From: Treponema sp.
Lineage (GTDB): Bacteria; Spirochaetota; Spirochaetia; Treponematales; Treponemataceae
Assembly (NCBI GenBank): GCA_017622055.1
Contig: JAGARY010000220.1
Location: 1 to 5,401 of the forward strand
Length of the DNA: 5,401 bases
Direction: 5' to 3'
Under the pieces are notes generated by a model. It was not told where the DNA came from. It did no database searches and was given only the letters and a program-made list of their open reading frames with translations. This document shows positions 1 to 5,401 of the stretch, piece by piece (the first letter of the stretch is position 1; each line of letters starts with the position of its first letter). The translations under genes and the position numbers were made by a program.

Positions 1-537
1 CAAGCGTATGACCGAGGCGGCCGGATACAAGGATATCCAAAGCTTTCTTGTCCTACAGAAATTGAAGAATTTTCTGCTGATGTGGAAGTTGGAAAAGGAA
101 TTTTTGTTCCTTGTACTCAAATTGTTGTGGGAAATGTTTCTGAAGAAGAAATTAATAATAGAAAAAATAGAGTTCTAATTGTGGCAACTGGCGGAATGTA
201 TGGAGATGTTCAAAAAGCTGTTCGTTCTATTATTATTGAAAAAGATGATGTTTTAGCTGATATTTATTTGCTTCGTTTTATTAAACCTTTTGATTTTGAT
301 TATTTTTACCAAATTGCAAAAAATTATGATTCAGTTTTGTTTGTGGAAGATGGAATTGTAAAAGGTGGAATTAGCGAAGAAATTTCATTATATTTATCTA
401 AAAAAGATTTTGTTTCTACAAAAATTCTTGGTTTTAATGATGAATTTTATTCTCAGGGAACTAGGGATGAAGTTTGTAAAATGGCAGGAATTGATTCTGA
501 AAGCATTGTAAAAGCGGTGGAATCTCTTTGTAAATAA
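1..537 (+). CDS. dxs: 1-deoxy-D-xylulose-5-phosphate synthase, C-terminal part (5' end outside window)
   Basis: DXS condenses pyruvate and glyceraldehyde 3-phosphate, using thiamine diphosphate, to make 1-deoxy-D-xylulose 5-phosphate, the first step of the MEP isoprenoid pathway in the cytoplasm. The frame is open from base 1 and gives 178 codons before TAA at 535-537, so only the end of the pyrimidine-binding domain and the whole C-terminal transketolase domain are present. Visible landmarks are AYDRGG near the start, at the place of the family's RYPRG motif, then VGKG, the strand VLIVATGG, LRFIKPFD (family: MRFVKPLD), DSVLFVEDGIVKGG (family: VTVEE...GG) and QGTRDEVCKMAGID near the end, which resembles the DXS ending QGT..E....GLD. 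This ending argues against a pyruvate dehydrogenase beta subunit or a plain transketolase. The ATG-less stretch before base 82 is coding, so the GTG at 82 is not the start. folP follows after 34 bases. Confidence 0.92.
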   Translation, partial: QAYDRGGRIQGYPKLSCPTEIEEFSADVEVGKGIFVPCTQIVVGNVSEEEINNRKNRVLIVATGGMYGDVQKAVRSIIIEKDDVLADIYLLRFIKPFDFDYFYQIAKNYDSVLFVEDGIVKGGISEEISLYLSKKDFVSTKILGFNDEFYSQGTRDEVCKMAGIDSESIVKAVESLCK

Positions 538-571
538 TGTTTACAATAAATCTTTGTGAAAATAAAAAAAA

Positions 572-1366
572 ATGAAATCTAATACACTTTGTTTAGGTAA
601 AAAAATTATTGAATCTCCAAGAAAAGCTTTTGTAATGGGAATTGTAAATTCTACTCCCGATTCTTTTTTTGAAAATAGCCGTGGTGGCCTTGATTTAGCA
701 TTAAAACTTATTGATGATGGGGCTGATATTCTTGATATTGGTGGAGAATCTACACGACCAGGATTTACAGAAGTTTCTGAAGATGAAGAAATAAGCCGAG
801 TTGTTCCTTTAATTCAAAAAATTAGACAAGTAAATGATAAAATTCCAATTTCTGTTGATACAAGAAAAATGGCTGTTATGAAGGCGGCTTATGAAAATGG
901 TGCAGATGTTTTAAATGATGTTTCTGCTTTGGAGTTTGATTCAAAAATGGCAGGTTTTGTTTCTTCAACTGAACTTTCTGTAATTTTGATGTTTTGGAAG
1001 GCTGGGGGATTAAAAGAAGCAAAAAAATATTTAAAACAAAGAGTTTTGTTTGCTAAAAAAAGTGGTATAAAAAAAGAAAAAATCATTTTGGATCCTGGAA
1101 TTGGTTTTGATAAATCCTTTGAAGAAAATTGCCAATTAATTAAAAATTGTGGGGATTTGGCTTTTGGGGGAATTCCAGTGTTAATGGCACTTTCTAATAA
1201 AAGATGCATTGGCTCAATGATTAACGAAAATGAAGATTCTGCAAAACGTGGATATGGAACTGCTTGTGCAAATCTTTTTGCAGTTGAATCTGGAGCAAAA
1301 ATAATTAGAGTTCATGATGTAAAATCTGCAATTGATTCTTTAAATGTAATGAAATTTTTGAAATAG
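572..1366 (+). CDS. folP: Dihydropteroate synthase
   Basis: DHPS joins 6-hydroxymethyl-7,8-dihydropterin diphosphate to p-aminobenzoate to form dihydropteroate in folate synthesis; it is a cytoplasmic TIM barrel and the sulfonamide target. The 264-residue length is normal. Landmarks in order: MGIVNSTPDSF (22-32), GGESTRPG (57-64), SVDT (94-97), LNDVSAL (114-120), LDPGIGF (173-179), LMALSNKR (204-211) and RVHDV (246-250). The expected pterin and diphosphate contacts (N26, D96, N115, D174, K210, R246, H248) are therefore present. Two things are odd. The usual LMHMQG.P..M stretch after strand 5 is replaced by LMFWKAGG (139-146), with a loop roughly a dozen residues shorter than in E. coli. The usual SRK signature reads SNK. 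ATG at 572 is the only plausible start: TAA lies in frame at 563-565, and the ATG follows a run of A with no clear Shine-Dalgarno site. Assignment is firm; activity is inferred. Confidence 0.95.
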   Translation: MKSNTLCLGKKIIESPRKAFVMGIVNSTPDSFFENSRGGLDLALKLIDDGADILDIGGESTRPGFTEVSEDEEISRVVPLIQKIRQVNDKIPISVDTRKMAVMKAAYENGADVLNDVSALEFDSKMAGFVSSTELSVILMFWKAGGLKEAKKYLKQRVLFAKKSGIKKEKIILDPGIGFDKSFEENCQLIKNCGDLAFGGIPVLMALSNKRCIGSMINENEDSAKRGYGTACANLFAVESGAKIIRVHDVKSAIDSLNVMKFLK

Positions 1367-1377
1367 TGTGGTAGAAT
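1349..1377 (+). promoter_or_regulatory. Possible sigma-70 type promoter before cdaA
   Basis: TAGAAT at 1372-1377 matches the -10 consensus at five of six bases and is preceded by TG one base away (1369-1370), giving an extended -10. ATGAAA at 1349-1354 matches TTGACA at four of six positions with a 17-base spacer. A start near 1384 would leave a leader of about 18 bases that contains the cdaA ribosome site. The -35 element lies inside the end of folP. In DNA this AT-rich such matches arise by chance, so this is a candidate only. Confidence 0.35.
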
Positions 1378-1391
1378 TATTGTATTAATTT

Positions 1392-1399
1392 AGGAAGAG
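1392..1399 (+). promoter_or_regulatory. Ribosome binding site of cdaA
   Basis: AGGAAGAG lies just before the ATG at 1402, with the AGGA core six bases from it. It is the best Shine-Dalgarno match in the folP-cdaA gap and fixes the cdaA start. It contrasts with folP, which has no clear site. Confidence 0.75.
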
Positions 1400-1401
1400 A
1401 A

Positions 1402-2199
1402 ATGAACGTTTTTGATAAACTCTTGTATATTTATGACTACATTCGACCTCTTTTAGATATTGGAATTTTGGCTTTTATCTTTTTTAAGGTTTATGAATTT
1501 ATTTCAAAAACAAATAGTATGCAAATTATAAAAGCTTTGGTTGTTATTGGAGTTTTTTATGTTGTTGCAGTTTTGTTAAAACTTTCTACTCTTTTATGGT
1601 TAATTAATATTATTGTTCCAGGTCTTGTTATTGCAATTGTTGTTATCTTTCAACCCGAAATTCGAAAGCTTTTTTTACGATTAGGACAATCAAACTGGAG
1701 TAAATTTGGTAGCCGATTGGAAAATACTTCAATCGAAGAAATTTTGGAAGCTGCGGAATGGCTTGCAAAAGAAAAAAGGGGAATGTTAGTTGTTTTTGAA
1801 AGACAATCTCAGTTGGAAACTTCTACTTTAGTTAGACTTGATACAATTTTAAATGCAGATATTTCAAAAGAATTATTACAGACAATCTTTGCAACAGATA
1901 CCCCTTTACATGACGGTGCTTGTTTAGTTAAAGATGGAAAACTTGTAGCAGCAAACTGTTATATCAATTCTTTAAGTGAAGATTACAGTATTAAGCAATC
2001 ATTTGGTACACGTCATAGAGCTGCTTTGGGACTTTGTGAAGCTTCTGATGCTGTTGCTTTAATTGTTTCTGAAGAAACTGGTGCCATTAGTTTGGCTTAT
2101 GATTCAAAATTAAATTATGATTTGAAGATTACTGAAATTACAAAAATTTTGGAAAGCATATTAAAAGTTACTGAAGAAGTTAAAAAAGAGGAGAATTAG
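1402..2199 (+). CDS. cdaA: Membrane diadenylate cyclase CdaA (c-di-AMP synthase)
   Basis: CdaA (also DacA or YbbP) condenses two ATP into the second messenger cyclic di-AMP, which in other bacteria controls potassium and osmolyte transport and wall homeostasis. The 265-residue protein has the family layout: three hydrophobic segments at about 14-32, 41-60 and 66-84, the FQPEIRK linker (83-89), then a cytoplasmic DAC (DisA_N) domain at about 105-235. The domain carries the two catalytic signatures, DGA (171-173, in TPLHDGACLVKDG) and RHR (204-206, in GTRHRAALG), plus the VSEETGAISLA strand (222-232). The membrane segments and lack of DNA-binding helices separate it from DisA. A short charged tail (EEVKKEEN) ends the protein. 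The ATG has a good ribosome site. cdaR starts one base after its stop, so the two are almost surely co-translated. No key residue is missing, so activity is expected. Confidence 0.96.
   Translation: MNVFDKLLYIYDYIRPLLDIGILAFIFFKVYEFISKTNSMQIIKALVVIGVFYVVAVLLKLSTLLWLINIIVPGLVIAIVVIFQPEIRKLFLRLGQSNWSKFGSRLENTSIEEILEAAEWLAKEKRGMLVVFERQSQLETSTLVRLDTILNADISKELLQTIFATDTPLHDGACLVKDGKLVAANCYINSLSEDYSIKQSFGTRHRAALGLCEASDAVALIVSEETGAISLAYDSKLNYDLKITEITKILESILKVTEEVKKEEN
2188..2193 (+). promoter_or_regulatory. Ribosome binding site that selects the TTG start of cdaR
   Basis: GAGGAG sits inside the last codons of cdaA, seven bases before the TTG at 2201. The next in-frame ATG, at 2216, is preceded by ACAACAACAGAA with no Shine-Dalgarno match. 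The site therefore favours TTG as the real start and implies translational coupling with cdaA. Confidence 0.7.
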
Positions 2200-2200
2200 A

Positions 2201-3190
2201 TTGACAACAACAGAAATGATAATCGAAAAAATAAAAGACAAATGGCATGTAAAAGTTATTTGTCTTGTTATTGCTTTTTTTATTTACATTTTCCATCAAG
2301 TTTCTATTGTTGATTCAAAAGTATTTTCAATTCCTTTAAAGGTAAATGAAAATGGGGCAGTTATGTGCATAAACGAATTGCCTGCTTCTGTTAGTGTAAA
2401 AATAAAAACAACTACATCAAATATCTCAAAAATCTTAAATTCTGATATAAAAGCTACTGTTGATTTAGATAATATTTATGAAGCAGGAACTTACAAACTT
2501 CCTGTGAATATTTCTGTTTCAAATAAATTAATGGAATACAGTATTTTGGAAATTACAATGAAACCTGAAGTTGTTGAAGTAAAAGTAGATAAAAAAGCTG
2601 TAAAATACGTTCCATTAGAACCAAATGTTGTTGGCGAAGTGGCCCACGGGTATCAAATTACAAAAATTGAATTGGATCCATCTTTTTTGGAAGTTAGAGG
2701 CCCTGAAATTGCGTTAGAAAATCTTGAAACAATTCAAACTACAAGTATAAATGTTTCAAATGCAAAAAATAGTTTTTCAACAGAAGTTGACTTTTTTCAA
2801 CTTGATAAAAGATACACAATTAACAATAAAGGAAAAATTAAAGCTACAGTTTCTATAGAAGCTCTTCCTTATGAAACTTCGTTTAATGATATAAAAGTTG
2901 TTTCACAAAATCTACAAGATAATTTGCAGTTAGATACAAAACTTGGAACTGTAAATCTTGTATTAGCTGGAAAAATGCCTGTTTTGGAAAAATACAAATT
3001 AAAAGATAATTTTGTTTACGTTGATTTTTCAAGTATAAAAGAACCCGGAACTTACGAACTTCCTATTTTAACAAGAAAAATTTCTGATATTCAGGTTTCT
3101 GATATTTCTAGAAAAACTGTTTCTGTTGCTTTGTCGGAAGTTTTGGTTGAAGAAGAAGTTGTAACAGAATCTTTGGTGGAAAGTGATTAG
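2201..3190 (+). CDS. cdaR: CdaR-like protein with YbbR repeats (CdaA partner)
   Basis: CdaR proteins are membrane-anchored with YbbR domains outside the cytoplasmic membrane and, in Firmicutes, bind CdaA and modulate c-di-AMP synthesis. This 329-residue protein has a Lys-rich N-terminus, one hydrophobic segment at about 17-36 (VKVICLVIAFFIYIF) acting as an uncleaved anchor, and then an all-beta region. I see three YbbR-like repeats, at about 41-129, 135-219 and 222-312. Repeats 1 and 3 share a D-[LF]-x-x-[IY]-x-x-[AP]-G-T-Y-[KE]-L-P motif (AGTYKLPV at 95-102, PGTYELPI at 282-289); repeat 2 is more diverged. The tail after 313 is acidic (VEEEVVTESLVESD). The family is known for low sequence conservation, so the call rests on the repeats, topology and position directly behind cdaA. 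The start is TTG, supported by its ribosome site. Regulation of CdaA in this organism is inferred. Confidence 0.88.
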   Translation: MTTTEMIIEKIKDKWHVKVICLVIAFFIYIFHQVSIVDSKVFSIPLKVNENGAVMCINELPASVSVKIKTTTSNISKILNSDIKATVDLDNIYEAGTYKLPVNISVSNKLMEYSILEITMKPEVVEVKVDKKAVKYVPLEPNVVGEVAHGYQITKIELDPSFLEVRGPEIALENLETIQTTSINVSNAKNSFSTEVDFFQLDKRYTINNKGKIKATVSIEALPYETSFNDIKVVSQNLQDNLQLDTKLGTVNLVLAGKMPVLEKYKLKDNFVYVDFSSIKEPGTYELPILTRKISDIQVSDISRKTVSVALSEVLVEEEVVTESLVESD

Positions 3191-3191
3191 T

Positions 3192-3563
3192 ATGATTTGT
3201 GGAATTGGCACTGATATAGCAAAAGTTTCTCGATTTAAAAAATGGATAGACAATCCAGAAATGATTAATCACTTTTTTAATGAAAAAGAGGTAAAAGAAT
3301 CTGGATGTGAAAGTGCATTATGTCAGCATTATGCAGCAAGATTTGCAGCAAAAGAAGCCTTTTCTAAAGCTTTGGGAACTGGACTTTCTGGTTTTTCTTT
3401 AAAAGATATTTATATAATAAACGATGAAAAAGGAAAACCAACTCTGATTGCAGAAAATAAAGCTGCAGAAATTGTAAAAGAAAAATTTGGTAAATGTTCT
3501 ATTCATGTTTCATTAAGTCATGAAAAGGAATATGCTATTGCTTTTGTAATTATTGAAAGTTAA
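3192..3563 (+). CDS. acpS: Holo-[acyl-carrier-protein] synthase
   Basis: AcpS transfers 4'-phosphopantetheine from CoA to a serine of apo-ACP, switching on fatty acid synthesis; it works as a cytoplasmic trimer with Mg2+. The 123-residue length fits the AcpS type of phosphopantetheinyl transferase. The family start MI.GIGTDI..V.R is seen at 1-14 with metal ligand D8, the second motif RFAAKEAFSKALGTG lies at 50-64 with E55, and the closing motif HVSLSHEKEYAIAFV at 105-119. I chose ATG 3192 over the in-frame GTG 3183 because it matches the family N-terminus exactly and because the purine-rich GGTGGAAAG at 3175-3183 is well spaced for the ATG but too close to the GTG. If the GTG were used, the protein would gain three residues and overlap cdaR. 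As chosen, it starts one base after the cdaR stop, suggesting coupled translation. Confidence 0.95.
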   Translation: MICGIGTDIAKVSRFKKWIDNPEMINHFFNEKEVKESGCESALCQHYAARFAAKEAFSKALGTGLSGFSLKDIYIINDEKGKPTLIAENKAAEIVKEKFGKCSIHVSLSHEKEYAIAFVIIES

Positions 3564-3599
3564 AATATAAAAAGTAAAAAGGTTTAAATTGAAATAAAA

Positions 3600-3604
3600 G
3601 AGGG
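3600..3604 (+). promoter_or_regulatory. Ribosome binding site of the DUF2225 gene
   Basis: GAGGG, extended by AAA upstream, stands six bases before the ATG at 3611. It fixes this start; TAA codons and AT-rich DNA precede it and no earlier in-frame start with a ribosome site is seen in the 47-base gap after acpS. Confidence 0.7.
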
Positions 3605-3610
3605 AATTTT

Positions 3611-4483
3611 ATGCCTGTTGCAAAAAAAGAAGAAAAAAAATTATCAATTTCTTATTGGTCAAAAGAGCAAATGAATTGTCCAATTTGCAAAAAAAAGTTT
3701 GATAGAGAAATTATGCGCAGTGGAAATGGTCGTATGATTGCTGGACCATTAACTCCAGAACTTCACAGACAATTTGAACCTTCAGCTAAATTTGGTAGAG
3801 TTTATCCTTTAATTTATGAAATTGGTTGTTGCCCTCATTGTTATTCTGCATTTTTTTGGAATGATTTTAAAGAAAAATTTTCAAATGATTTGGCAGATAG
3901 ATTGTATGAAAGTGCAATGGAACGAAAAGAAAAGTGTAATGTTATTTTCCCTTATTTCAATTTAAAAAAAGAAAGAACTTTGTTTGACGGAACTGCCATG
4001 TATTATTTAGCCCTTATGACTTATGATATGTGTCCTCCTGAATTTATTCCTACATTAAAAAAAGCTATGATTTGTTTGCGTTTAGCTTGGTTGTGTAATG
4101 ATATTAATTTGCAGTGTCATGGTTATAATTATGATACTGTTTCTCAAATGTTTTATAGAAAAGCCTTGTTCTTTTATCAACAAGCGATTATAAACGAAAC
4201 AAACAGAACTGAAAAAAGTTCTGCGTTGGCAAATATGGGTCCAGATATGGATAAAAACTACGGTTGGGACGGTGTAATTTATCTTTGTGGACTTTTGGAA
4301 TATAAATATGGTCAGCAAGAAGATATTCAACTTAGATTAAAAAAATTAAATGAATCTAAAGTTGCAATTGCGAGAATTTTTGGTCTTGGGAAATCTTCAA
4401 AAAGTAAACCTGGACCTTTGTTGGAACACGCTCGCGAATTATATGACAATATTTCTAAACTTGTTGCAGATGATGAATTTTAA
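3611..4483 (+). CDS. DUF2225 family zinc-ribbon protein, function unknown
   Basis: The function is unknown. This 290-residue soluble protein matches the DUF2225 (COG1655) pattern: an N-terminal CPIC (23-26), then a basic RSGNGR-type segment (36-41), then P-L-x-Y-E-x-G-C-C-P-H-C-x-x-A-F-F (66-82). The pairs C23/C26 and C74/C77 form a likely four-cysteine zinc site. From about 85 to 285 it appears helical, with pieces such as TAMYYLALMTYD, LKKAMICLRLAWLCND and FYRKALFFYQQAI that resemble TPR-like helix pairs; family members are often described as having a TPR-like C-terminal region. More cysteines (109, 141, 155, 162, 169, 226) are scattered through it. There is no signal peptide or membrane segment. 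It sits between acpS and truA, in the same direction as the c-di-AMP pair, which may mean a role linked to envelope or growth control. A nucleic-acid or protein-binding role is possible, but nothing here proves it. Confidence 0.85.
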   Translation: MPVAKKEEKKLSISYWSKEQMNCPICKKKFDREIMRSGNGRMIAGPLTPELHRQFEPSAKFGRVYPLIYEIGCCPHCYSAFFWNDFKEKFSNDLADRLYESAMERKEKCNVIFPYFNLKKERTLFDGTAMYYLALMTYDMCPPEFIPTLKKAMICLRLAWLCNDINLQCHGYNYDTVSQMFYRKALFFYQQAIINETNRTEKSSALANMGPDMDKNYGWDGVIYLCGLLEYKYGQQEDIQLRLKKLNESKVAIARIFGLGKSSKSKPGPLLEHARELYDNISKLVADDEF

Positions 4484-4499
4484 TTTTGAGTTTTAGTTT

Positions 4500-5291
4500 A
4501 TGCGAAATATTTTATTAACAATTTCTTATGATGGCACAGACTTTTGTGGATGGCAACGTCAGGAAAAACACGGAAAAGAATCTGAACGAACTGTTCAAGG
4601 TGAAATTGAAAAAGTTTTACACAAAATTCATAAACAAAAAGTAGATTTACATGGTTCTGGTCGCACAGATAGTGGAGTTCACGCCTTTGGACAAGCAGCA
4701 AATTTTTTTTCACCAATAGATTCAATTCCTGCAAAAAATTACATAAAAGCATTAAATACTTTTTTGCCACAGGATATTAGAATTTTAGATGCAAAAGAAG
4801 TTGATCAAGATTTTGATTCAAGATTTAGTGCAACAAGCAGAATTTATCGCTATTTTATTTCTTTTGATGAAGCAATTCCTGCTAATAATTCAAGATTTGT
4901 TTGGCATGTAAAAAATTATAAACCAAATTTAGAACGATTAAATAATTTTTGTAGTTGTCTTAAAGGTGAAATTGATTGTGCTTCTTTTGCTGCCAGTGGA
5001 GATGAAAGTGTTTCTACAAACAGATATATTGATAATGCAGAATTTTTTATTCAAAAAGATATTTTTGGAAATGATTTGTTAGTTTTTCAAATTGAAGCCA
5101 ACGCTTTTTTGTGGAAAATGGTTCGCACATTAACAGGCACTTTAATAAATTTAGACAAATTTGACGCCCCACAATATTCAATGGAAAAAATCCTTATTGC
5201 CAAAGACAGAACAAAAGCTGGTGTGACAGCACCTCCAACAGGACTTTTTTTGTATAAAATTTGTTTTGATGGAATTAGAAGACACGTGTAA
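4500..5291 (+). CDS. truA: tRNA pseudouridine(38-40) synthase
   Basis: TruA isomerises uridine to pseudouridine at positions 38, 39 and 40 in the anticodon arm of many tRNAs, aiding reading-frame maintenance. The 263-residue protein is of standard length. Landmarks: the N-terminal strand LTISYDGTDFCGWQRQ (6-21), TVQGEIEKVL (31-40), the active-site motif GSGRTDSGVHAFGQ (52-65) with catalytic D57, SRIYRYFI (113-120) with the conserved tyrosine, NAFLWKMVRTLTGTL (201-215) and the closing AGVTAPPTGLFL (240-251). The duplicated TruA fold is thus complete. The ATG at 4500 begins at the expected MRNILLTISYDG; only a weak GAG (4488-4490) precedes it, nine bases away, in a 16-base gap after the DUF2225 gene, so it is probably read from the upstream transcript. 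It is the last gene in the window, and no terminator hairpin is visible behind it. Confidence 0.96.
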   Translation: MRNILLTISYDGTDFCGWQRQEKHGKESERTVQGEIEKVLHKIHKQKVDLHGSGRTDSGVHAFGQAANFFSPIDSIPAKNYIKALNTFLPQDIRILDAKEVDQDFDSRFSATSRIYRYFISFDEAIPANNSRFVWHVKNYKPNLERLNNFCSCLKGEIDCASFAASGDESVSTNRYIDNAEFFIQKDIFGNDLLVFQIEANAFLWKMVRTLTGTLINLDKFDAPQYSMEKILIAKDRTKAGVTAPPTGLFLYKICFDGIRRHV

Positions 5292-5361
5292 GATAATTAA
5301 GAATTAAGAATTAAGAATTAAGAGTTATGAGTTATGAATGAATAATTAAGAGTGAAGGGTG
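5292..5361. repeat. Degenerate 7-bp tandem repeat (AAGAATT-like), ten units
   Basis: Read in sevens from 5292, the DNA gives GATAATT, AAGAATT three times exactly (5299-5319), then AAGAGTT, ATGAGTT, ATGAATG, AATAATT, AAGAGTG and AAGGGTG. The period holds without a slip for ten units while the sequence drifts from the AAGAATT consensus (four to seven matches each). It starts directly after the truA stop and is noncoding. No inverted repeat is evident, so it is unlikely to be a terminator. Confidence 0.8.
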
Positions 5362-5370
5362 TTTGTTAGT

Positions 5371-5401
5371 AGCGGAGCGGTGGGGGAAGATAGATAGATA
5401 G
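5371..5401. repeat. G-rich patch followed by GATA tetranucleotide repeat, running off the window
   Basis: AGCGG occurs twice in tandem (5371-5380) and is followed by TGGGGGAA, a sharp rise in G in an otherwise AT-rich region. From 5389 to the window end there are three GATA units plus a G, and the array may continue beyond 5401. No reading frame or known element is recognised here. Confidence 0.6.

Noticed and set aside
538..571. TACAAT at 542-547 as a -10 box for folP
   Set aside because: The sequence 17 bases upstream (GGAATC) does not resemble a -35 box and no extended -10 is in register; a chance match in AT-rich DNA is likelier.
889..1209. A 106-codon reverse-strand open frame inside folP
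   Set aside because: It lies wholly opposite a gene with clear DHPS motifs, has no ribosome site and no recognisable protein pattern; it is a shadow of folP.
3068..3253. A 61-codon reverse frame across the cdaR-acpS junction
   Set aside because: It is antisense to two well-supported genes, and its translation repeats N/R/F-rich stretches mirroring the forward codons.
3538..3566. TTGCTT with a 17-base spacer to TAAAAT as a promoter for the DUF2225 gene
   Set aside because: Only three of six -35 positions match, and the -10 overlaps the acpS stop in a very A-rich stretch; too weak to list as a feature.
4082..4770. Reverse-strand open frames opposite the DUF2225 gene and the start of truA
   Set aside because: Both overlap convincing forward genes almost entirely, and their translations look like low-complexity antisense products of AT-rich codons.
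5292..5361. A rho-independent terminator after truA
   Set aside because: The repeats are direct, not inverted; I could find no stable stem followed by a T run.
5292..5401. A CRISPR array in the 3' tail
   Set aside because: The units are 7 and 4 bases and contiguous, with no spacers and no repeats of CRISPR length.

Overview
This window is a compact, AT-rich stretch of bacterial chromosome with seven protein genes, all on the + strand and packed with gaps of 1 to 47 bases. In order they are: the 3' end of dxs (isoprenoid precursor synthesis), folP (dihydropteroate synthase, folate synthesis), cdaA (membrane diadenylate cyclase that makes c-di-AMP), cdaR (YbbR-repeat partner of CdaA), acpS (holo-ACP synthase), a DUF2225 zinc-ribbon protein of unknown function, and truA (tRNA pseudouridine synthase). 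No RNA gene, CRISPR array, insertion sequence or prophage gene is visible.

The likely source is a spirochaete, most probably a low-GC Treponema relative. This is an inference. From memory, the block cdaA-cdaR-acpS-(DUF2225)-truA matches the order around BB0008-BB0012 in Borrelia. Borrelia lacks dxs and folP, whereas treponemes can carry dxs. The third positions are dominated by A and T, TTG is used as one start, and Shine-Dalgarno sites vary from strong (cdaA, cdaR, DUF2225) to absent (folP).

Layout: 1-537 dxs C-terminal domain; 572-1366 folP; 1402-2199 cdaA; 2201-3190 cdaR, which begins one base after the cdaA stop; 3192-3563 acpS, again one base after the preceding stop; 3611-4483 DUF2225; 4500-5291 truA; 5292-5401 a gene-free tail. 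No hairpin terminator separates any of the genes, so one long transcript is plausible. A possible internal promoter lies in front of cdaA. CdaA and CdaR should act together at the membrane. The other genes are housekeeping functions (quinone and lipid carrier precursors, folate, ACP activation, tRNA modification) that may simply share growth-linked expression.

The window is mostly an ordinary housekeeping region. The least expected features are the 3' tail, where a degenerate 7-bp tandem repeat stays in phase for about 70 bases and is followed by a G-rich patch and a GATA repeat; the association of the c-di-AMP pair with acpS and a DUF2225 gene instead of glmM; and a divergent dihydropteroate synthase with a shortened central loop.
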